Shown here: piece by piece, positions 7,222 through 12,551 of the stretch
Layout of the letters: the number at the start of each line of letters is the position of its first letter
Position numbering within the stretch: position 1 is the stretch's first letter
Origin: Polynucleobacter sp.
Lineage (GTDB): Bacteria > Pseudomonadota > Gammaproteobacteria > Burkholderiales > Burkholderiaceae
NCBI GenBank assembly: GCA_023253245.1
Contig: JALRHB010000028.1
Coordinates: forward strand, 1-12,551
DNA length: 12,551 nucleotides
Reading direction: 5' to 3'
Made by a program: the position numbers and the translations under genes
The notes under the pieces: generated by a model
Told to the model about the DNA's origin: nothing
The model's database searches: none
The model's input: the letters and a program-made list of their open reading frames with translations, nothing else

Positions 7222-8685
7222 TTAACTGCCAGAGCTAGCGCTTGACGCCTTTAATGGGTTGATAACTTTGACGTTAGCACTATCTCGCCAGTAGCTCATA
7301 AATCCAGCAAATTCTGCTTGTGCTGCAAGAGCCTGAATCTGACTGGCTTGAGCCTTGAGTACTTTTTGGTCCGTATTGCTTGGTTGACGAACTTGATCAA
7401 TTCGATAAATAGTTATACCAACGCCAGGATTTGTAACCGAAACAAACGCCGGTAACTTATCTGGACTTACGTTCATAACTTGATCGAGGGATTGCCCCAA
7501 AAGATTGCCGGGCTTGTTGCGTGATATCCAGATGGGACTGGCAAATCCACTGGCGATCTTTGGATCATTCTCTAAAGCGCTGAACTTCTCATTTGCTGCC
7601 TCAACAGCAAGCTTTTCAGCGGCACGTTGAATGACTTGACGCTTCACCTCAGATGAGACTTGTGCAAATGGCAAAGTTTGGGCCGGATGCAATGTCACTA
7701 CACGAGCAGAAACAAAAACTCCTGGCGAGATTTGAACTGCTTCAATATTGCGCTTGTTATTACGTGCCTCTTCACCAAAGAGCGCTTGAATAACTTTGGG
7801 GTTAGTCAGCGGATGGTCTTTTGAGACGCCAGCAGGTCCACTACGAGTGACGCCCTTTTGCGTTTGGATGCTTAACTTTAATTTATCGGCAGCAGGCTTC
7901 AGGCTATCGGACTGGTCATAAGTCATATTAGCAAATACATCCGCTTTTTCGCTAAATACCTTGGGATCTTCTTTGGGGTCAGCCTTCAGAACAAGGTACT
8001 CTACATCAAGGTATTCGGGCTGTTCAAATAGCCTAGCATTAGCCTCATAAAATGCCTTTAATTCATCCGCACTTGGATTGACCTTGGAAACATAATCCTT
8101 GGCACTAAATTGCAAGGCTTGAACCTGTCTTTCAGTGTCATACAACGAAGAAATAATTCCAGATAGTTTCGGATTGGCCAATTCGGTACGAGCTACAGAA
8201 TTGACAAGCTGGGCGATCTTAAGCTCAAAACTTTGGCTAGCATAAAACTGCTCTTCATTCATGCCATTATTTGCTAATAGCTGCTTGAAACGAGCATCAT
8301 CGAAAGTTCCATCTTCGCGATATAGAGCCCGAATTTGGGGAATCTTTTGCAAACTGCTGACCAACTCTTTTTTACCTACCTGTAAACGAAGATCGTTGAC
8401 AGCAAAACCCAGAATTCGTTGCTGCAATAACTCGTTAAGGATAGCTTGACGAAATGGCTGACTTTGTGCGATTTGGGGGTTTCCGCCAATGCGTTCAGCT
8501 TGACGCTTCGCAGCCATGTCCACTTCTTGCAAAGTAATAGGCTTACCATTTACTTTTACTAAATCAGTCTCCTTGTCCATAAATTCGGAATAACTAGAAA
8601 TTCCAAACAATGCAAATGAAGGAACAATAAACAGCATTAAAGCAAACTGAAGAATTTTTTGGTGCTTGCGTACAGAATCAAACAT
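7222..8685 (-). CDS. ppiD: PpiD-like membrane-anchored periplasmic chaperone lacking the parvulin domain
   Basis: PpiD is an inner-membrane chaperone that works on proteins leaving the Sec translocon. The start MFDSVRKHQK, one membrane segment (about 12-30) and a SurA-like N-terminal region (about 38-230, with VNGKPITLQEVD and FDDARFKQLLANNGM) match the family. Residues about 245-475 match the C-terminal SurA-like part (SLKPAADKLKLSIQT, NPKVIQALFG, VSARVVTLHPAQ). The protein has 487 residues against 623 in E. coli PpiD. By recalled alignment the gap falls around residues 232-245 (7951-7992) and removes the whole central prolyl isomerase domain; no GGDLGW-type parvulin motif is present. The frame is intact, so this looks like a working shortened form rather than a pseudogene. 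It ends in a Ser-rich tail. The ATG at 8685 has no Shine-Dalgarno, and a 15-bp palindrome lies just upstream. The position downstream of lon supports the ppiD assignment. Confidence 0.85.
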   Translation of the reverse strand: MFDSVRKHQKILQFALMLFIVPSFALFGISSYSEFMDKETDLVKVNGKPITLQEVDMAAKRQAERIGGNPQIAQSQPFRQAILNELLQQRILGFAVNDLRLQVGKKELVSSLQKIPQIRALYREDGTFDDARFKQLLANNGMNEEQFYASQSFELKIAQLVNSVARTELANPKLSGIISSLYDTERQVQALQFSAKDYVSKVNPSADELKAFYEANARLFEQPEYLDVEYLVLKADPKEDPKVFSEKADVFANMTYDQSDSLKPAADKLKLSIQTQKGVTRSGPAGVSKDHPLTNPKVIQALFGEEARNNKRNIEAVQISPGVFVSARVVTLHPAQTLPFAQVSSEVKRQVIQRAAEKLAVEAANEKFSALENDPKIASGFASPIWISRNKPGNLLGQSLDQVMNVSPDKLPAFVSVTNPGVGITIYRIDQVRQPSNTDQKVLKAQASQIQALAAQAEFAGFMSYWRDSANVKVINPLKASSASSGS

Positions 8686-8688
8686 GAG

Positions 8689-8703
8689 TTAATTGCCAAT
8701 TAA
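8689..8703. repeat. Perfect palindrome TTAATTG-C-CAATTAA in front of ppiD
   Basis: Two 7-nt arms around one central base lie 3 nt upstream of the ppiD start, where a ribosome site would be expected. It could be a repressor site or an AT-rich leader hairpin that affects initiation. The symmetry is seen directly; its function is inferred. Confidence 0.45.
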
Positions 8704-8735
8704 TGAGGTCGATACTGATAGTTTACTTGCCGAAT

Positions 8736-8753
8736 GCTCTAAGCAGATAGAGC
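8736..8753. repeat. Inverted repeat GCTCTA-N6-TAGAGC upstream of ppiD
   Basis: Perfect 6-nt arms (8736-8741 and 8748-8753) surround a 6-nt loop. No T-run follows on either strand, so it is not a standard terminator. It lies between tRNA-Val and ppiD, in the region that should hold the ppiD promoter or leader, and could be a protein-binding site or a transcript processing hairpin. Confidence 0.4.
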
Positions 8754-8765
8754 GAGAAAATCTTG

Positions 8766-8785
8766 AGAGTAATTAGTAAAACTCT
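8766..8785 (-). other. Weak hairpin downstream of tRNA-Val
   Basis: AGAGT (8766-8770) pairs with ACTCT (8781-8785) across a 10-nt AT-rich loop, 19 nt past the tRNA 3' end. On the minus strand a short T-run occurs a few bases later. It may help end or trim the tRNA transcript, but it is too weak to call an intrinsic terminator. Confidence 0.25.
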
Positions 8786-8804
8786 GGATGGTATTTGGGG
8801 AAAC

Positions 8805-8880
8805 TGGTGGGCGCTGACGGGATCGAACCGCCGACATTCTGCGTGTAAGGCAGACGCTCTACCATCTGAGCTAAGCGCCC
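8805..8880 (-). tRNA. tRNA-Val (anticodon UAC)
   Basis: The 76-nt cloverleaf is complete. The acceptor GGGCGCT pairs with AGCGCCC, followed by discriminator A and an encoded CCA (8805-8807). The D stem is GCTC/GAGC, the anticodon stem TCTGC/GCAGA encloses loop CTTACAC with anticodon TAC, and the T arm GGCGG/CCGTC (one G-U pair) encloses TTCGATC. It reads GUA and, with modified U34, other valine codons. It lies between lon and ppiD on the same strand. A TACAAT hexamer (8901-8906, minus strand) about 20 nt upstream could be its own -10 element, though no good -35 is seen; the 130-nt gap to lon shows no convincing terminator, so read-through from lon is possible. Confidence 0.97.
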
Positions 8881-9010
8881 CAAAATTTAATACAGACAAG
8901 ATTGTAACCTAGAGTGAACCTTAGAAGGGATTGTTCATCAAGAGTGAGCTTAAAAAAACTCAAATAAGAAGAAAAATCCCCCCTCCTTTAGGTAGTAAGA
9001 TCAATGTCAA

Positions 9011-11443
9011 TCAATGCTTTAGAGCCTCTCCCGATGAAAGCTTTTCAGATGCCTTGCTGGCTTCAGCGGCCTTTTTCGCCAACTCTTCAGGAGTTGGATC
9101 AGGTAATGCTTCTGGTTTGCGCTCAAGCGCTAGTTCCAAGACTTTATCAATCCAGCGCACTGGAACAATTTCAATGGCATTTTTCACGTTATCTGGAATA
9201 TCAATCAAATCTTTGACATTCTCTTCTGGTATTAAGGCCAGCTTAATGCCGCCACGGTGCGCAGCTAATAGCTTTTCTTTAAGGCCGCCTATAGGCAATA
9301 CTTCGCCACGCAACGTAATCTCTCCGGTCATAGCAACATCAGATCGAATTGGAATTCCTGTAAAGACAGAGACTAAAGCTGTTGTAATGGCAATACCTGC
9401 AGAAGGTCCGTCCTTAGGGGTAGCGCCATCCGGGAAGTGAATATGAATGTCTTTCTTCTCAAAGGCTTCATCAGCAATTCCTAGTAGCCGAGCCCGGGAG
9501 CGCACCACAGTCTTTGCAGCCTCAACAGATTCCTTCATCACATCACCGATAGAGCCAGTACGGGTAATAACGCCCTTGCCCGGCATTACAGCAGCCTCAA
9601 TAGTCAGAAGGTCTCCACCGACCTCAGTCCAGGCCAGGCCGGTGACTTGGCCAACCTGATTTTCTTTGGCAGCTAGGCCGAAGTCATACATTTTGACAGA
9701 GAGGAACTTCTCTAAATTGTCGGCATTTACAGTTACGGGTGCAGCCTCCTTTTTAAGCAGCAAAAGTTTGACGACCTTACGGCAAATCTTGCTAATCTCA
9801 CGTTCGAGAGAGCGGACACCTGCTTCCCGAGTGTAGTAACGAATCATGCTACGAACAGCACTCTCCTCAATCTTGAGCTCATCCTTCTTCAAGCCATTAT
9901 TTTTAATTTGCTTAGGAATTAAATAATTCGTTGCAATACTTGTCTTCTCGTCTTCGGTATAACCAGCAAGGCGAATAATCTCTAATCGATCTAATAATGG
10001 GCCAGGAATATTTAAGGAGTTTGATGTCGCAACAAACATGACGTCGGACAAATCAAAATCGACTTCAACATAATGATCCTGGAAAGTGTGATTTTGCTCT
10101 GGATCTAAAACTTCTAGTAAAGCACTAGCTGGGTCGCCCCGAAAATCCATGCCCATCTTGTCCACCTCGTCTAAGAGGAATAATGGATTGCGCACACCCA
10201 CCTTAGTTAAGCTGGTCAAAATTTTGCCAGGCATAGAACCAATATAGGTACGACGATGCCCGCGAATTTCGGATTCGTCACGCACACCACCGAGAGCCAT
10301 GCGAACAAATTTGCGGTTGGTGGCCCGTGCAATTGACTGGCCTAGGGAGGTCTTGCCAACACCTGGAGGACCCACTAAACACAAAATGGGAGCCTTAACA
10401 CGGTCAACACGTTGTTGAACTGCAAGATACTCTAGGATGCGTTCTTTGACTTTGTCTAAACCATAGTGATCCTCATCCAATACCTTTTCGGCATTTGCAA
10501 GATCATTATTAATTTTGGTTTTTTTCTTCCAAGGAAGATTAACTAAGGTGTCAATGAAGTTGCGGATAACTGTAGCTTCCGCGGACATAGGCGACATGAG
10601 TTTGAGTTTTTTCAACTCAGACTCAGCCTTTTTCAAAGCCTCCTTAGGCATACGAGCGGCTTTGATGCGCTTCTCAAGTTCCTCAAGATCAGCGCCCTCC
10701 TCACCTTCACCCAGCTCCTTTTGAATGGCTTTGACTTGTTCATTAAGGTAATACTCACGCTGACTCTTTTCCATCTGACGTTTGACACGTCCACGGATTC
10801 TTTTCTCAACTTGGAGAATATCAATTTCACTCTCAAGATCAGCCAACAGACTTTCTAAGCGTTGCACAACATCAGTCATTTCTAATAAACGTTGCTTTTG
10901 CTCCAATTTGACTGGTAAGTGCGCACAAATCGTATCCGCCAAACGGCTTGCGTCATCAATTCCGCCCAAGGAAGACAGAATCTCTTGCGGTACTTTCTTA
11001 TTGAGTTTTACATACTGATCAAATTGCGCCATGATCGCGCGGCGCAATGCTTCAGTCTCGTGAGCATCTAAGGAGCTGATCGACTTGGGGCTTGCTTCGC
11101 ATGAGAAATAACCCTGACTGTCCTCGACCTGACTCACCTCTGCTCTTTGCACACCTTCTACCAATACCTTTACTGTGCCATCAGGCAATTTCAGCATTTG
11201 AAGAATATTGGCGATACAACCTACTTCATAGAGATCTTCGACGCCCGGCTCATCTTTGGCAGCTGTTTTTTGCGCTACCAGCAAGACATTTTTGCCAGTT
11301 TCCATGGCAGCCTCAAGGGCTTTAATGGATTTAGGGCGACCCACAAATAAGGGGATCACCATATGCGGAAATACCACCACATCCCGCAAAGGGAGCAAAG
11401 GCAGTTGAATCGGTTCAGAGGGTAGTAATAGGTGGCCAGGCAT
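9011..11443 (-). CDS. lon: ATP-dependent protease Lon (LonA type)
   Basis: Lon degrades misfolded and regulatory proteins in the cytoplasm as a hexamer. From the chosen start it has 810 residues (E. coli 784). The order is: N-terminal substrate-binding domain (about 11-205, IQLPLLPLRDVVVFPHMVIP), a long helical stretch (about 205-285), the AAA+ module with Walker A GPPGVGKT (358-365) and Walker B LFLLDEVD (421-428), and a protease domain with Ser681 in KDGPSAG and Lys724 in GGLKEK, spaced as in the E. coli Ser-Lys pair. The tail (about 780-810) is rich in Ala, Lys and Glu. The frame is open 8 codons further to an ATG at 11467, but the ATG at 11443 has a strong ribosome site (GGAGGA, 8 nt spacing), and PGHLLLPSEPIQLPLLP is the expected N-terminus. 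It lies downstream of clpX across a 177-nt gap that holds a possible heat-shock promoter. Confidence 0.97.
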   Translation of the reverse strand: MPGHLLLPSEPIQLPLLPLRDVVVFPHMVIPLFVGRPKSIKALEAAMETGKNVLLVAQKTAAKDEPGVEDLYEVGCIANILQMLKLPDGTVKVLVEGVQRAEVSQVEDSQGYFSCEASPKSISSLDAHETEALRRAIMAQFDQYVKLNKKVPQEILSSLGGIDDASRLADTICAHLPVKLEQKQRLLEMTDVVQRLESLLADLESEIDILQVEKRIRGRVKRQMEKSQREYYLNEQVKAIQKELGEGEEGADLEELEKRIKAARMPKEALKKAESELKKLKLMSPMSAEATVIRNFIDTLVNLPWKKKTKINNDLANAEKVLDEDHYGLDKVKERILEYLAVQQRVDRVKAPILCLVGPPGVGKTSLGQSIARATNRKFVRMALGGVRDESEIRGHRRTYIGSMPGKILTSLTKVGVRNPLFLLDEVDKMGMDFRGDPASALLEVLDPEQNHTFQDHYVEVDFDLSDVMFVATSNSLNIPGPLLDRLEIIRLAGYTEDEKTSIATNYLIPKQIKNNGLKKDELKIEESAVRSMIRYYTREAGVRSLEREISKICRKVVKLLLLKKEAAPVTVNADNLEKFLSVKMYDFGLAAKENQVGQVTGLAWTEVGGDLLTIEAAVMPGKGVITRTGSIGDVMKESVEAAKTVVRSRARLLGIADEAFEKKDIHIHFPDGATPKDGPSAGIAITTALVSVFTGIPIRSDVAMTGEITLRGEVLPIGGLKEKLLAAHRGGIKLALIPEENVKDLIDIPDNVKNAIEIVPVRWIDKVLELALERKPEALPDPTPEELAKKAAEASKASEKLSSGEALKH

Positions 11444-11451
11444 AAGGCAAT

Positions 11452-11457
11452 TCCTCC
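11452..11457 (-). promoter_or_regulatory. Ribosome binding site of lon
   Basis: GGAGGA on the minus strand lies 8 nt upstream of the ATG at 11443. It is the best Shine-Dalgarno in the window and fixes the lon start, ruling against the longer frame from 11467, which would place this site inside the coding region. Confidence 0.85.
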
Positions 11458-11489
11458 AAAGTAGCATTCCGTAAAATTCACTAAAAATG

Positions 11490-11507
11490 CCGTACCACTA
11501 GATACGG
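11490..11507. repeat. Inverted repeat CCGTA-N8-TACGG in the lon leader
   Basis: Five-nt arms at 11490-11494 and 11503-11507 lie about 47 nt upstream of the lon start. If transcription begins near 11528 this would be a small stem in the 5' leader; it might instead be an operator. Short symmetry like this can occur by chance. Confidence 0.3.
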
Positions 11508-11534
11508 TCATATTTTATGAATAGGATACTACCT

Positions 11535-11562
11535 ATATGGGCGCCTCTAAGCGAAAAACAAG
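11535..11562 (-). promoter_or_regulatory. Candidate sigma-32 (RpoH) heat-shock promoter of lon
   Basis: Read on the minus strand, CTTGTTT (11562-11556) is followed after 13 nt by GCCCATAT (11542-11535). The RpoH consensus is CTTGAAA and CCCCATnT with about this spacing; the -10 differs at one position and the -35 at three. Transcription would begin near 11528, giving a leader of about 85 nt. Lon is a classic heat-shock gene in proteobacteria, which supports the reading. No clear sigma-70 promoter was seen in the gap. Confidence 0.5.
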
Positions 11563-11620
11563 GGGTAAAAATGACAAAAATGAGCAAAAACCCTGTGAAA
11601 ACGGCAAAAAAACTAAAAAA
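11554..11620. promoter_or_regulatory. Helically phased A-tracts (predicted bent DNA) upstream of lon
   Basis: On the + strand six A-tracts of 4-7 bases are centred near 11569, 11578, 11588, 11600, 11609 and 11618, at spacings of about 9-11 nt, with another at 11554-11558 inside the proposed lon promoter. A-tracts repeated at one helical turn bend DNA. On the minus strand the same tracts form a series of U-runs in the clpX 3' region and could also favour transcript release there. Confidence 0.55.
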
Positions 11621-11634
11621 TTAGGCTTTTTTGC
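11604..11634 (-). terminator. AT-rich hairpin spanning the clpX stop codon
   Basis: GCAAAAAA (11604-11611) pairs with TTTTTTGC (11627-11634), and inside it CTAA/TTAG pairs around a 4-nt loop, with a small bulge. The clpX stop codon (11621-11623) lies within it. On the minus strand it is followed by GTTTT and further T-runs. The stem is weak because it is AT-rich, so partial termination or 3'-end protection is a fair guess. Confidence 0.4.
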
Positions 11635-12550
11635 TCAATTCTGCAGATTCATCACCTTGCTTGTAGACCAGGATAGGCTTACCACCATCAGCAATGGTGC
11701 TTTCGTCAATCACAACTTTTTGAACATTTTTAAGAGATGGAAGGTCGTACATGACATCCATCAAGGAGCCTTCGAGGATAGATCTTAGGCCTCGTGCCCC
11801 AGTTTTGCGAGCGATCGCCTTTTTAGCAATCGCAGATAAAGCTGCTGGACGGACCTCTAATTCAGAGCCTTCCATAGTTAGCAATGCTTGATACTGCTTT
11901 ACCAAGGCATTCTTAGGCTCAGTCAGAATCTGAATTAGCGCGGTTTCATCAAGTTGCGCCAAAGTTGCCACAACTGGCAAACGACCGATTAGCTCTGGAA
12001 TTAAGCCAAATTTAATTAAATCCTCTGGCTCAACTTCAATGAGTAAATCACTCACACCTCGATCATCTTTACCGGGCACCGTTGCATTAAAACCAATCCC
12101 AGTTTTAGCAGTGCGCTGTTGAATCACCTTTTCGAGGCCGTCAAATGCGCCACCGCAAATGAACAAAATATTGGTTGTATCAACTTGTAAAAAATCTTGG
12201 TTTGGATGCTTACGACCACCTTGAGGAGGAACGGAAGCCATGGTGCCCTCAACAAGCTTTAGTAAGGCTTGTTGAACGCCCTCACCGGATACATCACGGG
12301 TAATAGACGGATTGTCGGATTTACGCGAGATCTTATCAATCTCATCAATATAAACGATGCCACGCTGGGCTTTTTCTACGTTGTAATCACAGGCTTGTAA
12401 AAGCTTTTGAATAATGTTCTCTACGTCTTCGCCAACGTAACCAGCTTCGGTCAATGTGGTGGCATCAGCCATCACAAAAGGCACATCAAGCATACGAGCT
12501 AAAGTCTGAGCTAGGAGTGTCTTGCCCGACCCTGTTGGACCAATCAAGAG
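11621..12550 (-). CDS. clpX: ATP-dependent Clp protease ATP-binding subunit ClpX (5' end outside window)
   Basis: ClpX is an AAA+ unfoldase that feeds tagged substrates to the ClpP peptidase. The frame is open to the right edge, so only about 310 of some 420 residues are present; the N-terminal zinc-binding domain lies outside. The visible part begins at Walker A (LLIGPTGSGKT), followed by the pore motif GYVG, Walker B IVYIDEIDK, the RKHPNQ loop, the sensor-1/arginine-finger region (FGLIPELIGRLPVVA) and sensor 2 in RKTGARGLRSI. These match E. coli ClpX almost word for word. It ends with a short Ser/Glu/Lys tail and a stop at 11621-11623. lon follows 177 nt downstream, the usual clpP-clpX-lon order, so clpP is expected just beyond the right edge. 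The apparent TTG start at 12547 is an edge artefact within the Walker A strand. Confidence 0.97.
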   Translation of the reverse strand, partial: LLIGPTGSGKTLLAQTLARMLDVPFVMADATTLTEAGYVGEDVENIIQKLLQACDYNVEKAQRGIVYIDEIDKISRKSDNPSITRDVSGEGVQQALLKLVEGTMASVPPQGGRKHPNQDFLQVDTTNILFICGGAFDGLEKVIQQRTAKTGIGFNATVPGKDDRGVSDLLIEVEPEDLIKFGLIPELIGRLPVVATLAQLDETALIQILTEPKNALVKQYQALLTMEGSELEVRPAALSAIAKKAIARKTGARGLRSILEGSLMDVMYDLPSLKNVQKVVIDESTIADGGKPILVYKQGDESAELSKKA

Positions 12551-12551
12551 A

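Noticed and set aside
8742..8755. Possible tRNA remnant: CAGAT-AGAGCG resembles the D-arm CAGATGGTAGAGCG
   Set aside because: The match covers about 11 bases with a gap, and no acceptor, anticodon or T arm follows; chance similarity next to a real tRNA is more likely.
8932..8967. T-rich hairpin TGAGTTT/AAGCTCA (minus strand) after lon considered as a terminator
   Set aside because: One pair is a G-U wobble, the T-run is in the loop rather than after the stem, and the stem is weak.
9005..9010. Perfect TTGACA (minus strand) just after the lon stop as a tRNA-Val promoter -35
   Set aside because: No -10-like hexamer occurs 16-18 nt downstream, and the tRNA is 125 nt away.
8931..9440. 169-codon + strand open frame over the lon 3' end
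   Set aside because: It lies antisense to strongly supported lon codons, its product is Ser/Ala-rich low-information sequence, and it has no ribosome site; it is a shadow of lon codon usage.
11537..11788. 83-codon + strand frame beginning in the clpX-lon gap with a Lys-rich N-terminus
   Set aside because: The Lys-rich stretch is simply the phased A-tracts being read as codons, the rest is antisense to clpX, and no Shine-Dalgarno precedes the ATG.
1..12551. CRISPR arrays, insertion sequences, prophage genes or toxin-antitoxin pairs
   Set aside because: No repeated spacer array, terminal repeats, transposase or integrase motifs, or small paired genes were seen; nearly all bases belong to core genes.

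Overview
The window reads as a chromosomal housekeeping segment from a betaproteobacterium of moderate G+C. The most likely source is a Polynucleobacter-type member of the Burkholderiaceae. This is inferred from protein character (the AcnB, PurL, Lon and ClpX sequences all have a Burkholderiales look), the clpX-lon-tRNA-ppiD order, and very short intergenic gaps typical of a streamlined genome. No transposase, phage gene, CRISPR array, toxin-antitoxin pair or other mobile marker is visible.

Layout from left to right: (1) the 3' two-fifths of acnB (aconitate hydratase B) on the + strand ends at 955 and runs into a bidirectional hairpin terminator at 983-1010. (2) A minus-strand run follows, read from right to left: a YbbA-type ABC ATPase (5862-6542), purL (1809-5843) and a spermidine-synthase-like gene (1028-1783). 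Gaps of 18 and 25 nt suggest one transcript that ends at the same terminator. (3) tesA (6568-7218, + strand) encodes an exported SGNH esterase. It diverges from ybbA with only 25 nt between start codons and converges on ppiD with only 3 nt between stop codons. (4) A minus-strand proteostasis block follows, read from right to left: clpX (5' end outside the window), lon, tRNA-Val(UAC) and a ppiD-like gene.

The genes form two themes. The right half is a protein quality-control cluster: the ClpX unfoldase, the Lon protease and a membrane-anchored PpiD-family periplasmic chaperone. The space upstream of lon holds a candidate heat-shock (sigma-32) promoter preceded by six A-tracts spaced at about one helical turn. 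The left half is metabolic: TCA-cycle aconitase, the fourth step of purine synthesis, and a polyamine-synthase relative of unknown substrate.

The most unusual observation is that the PpiD-like protein matches the two ends of PpiD but lacks the whole central parvulin (prolyl isomerase) domain, with an apparently clean junction. Other points worth checking are the missing hupB between lon and ppiD, a YbbA ATPase with no adjacent permease, and the altered active site of the SpeE-like protein. I did not find a clearly novel multi-gene system; most of the window is conserved core genome.
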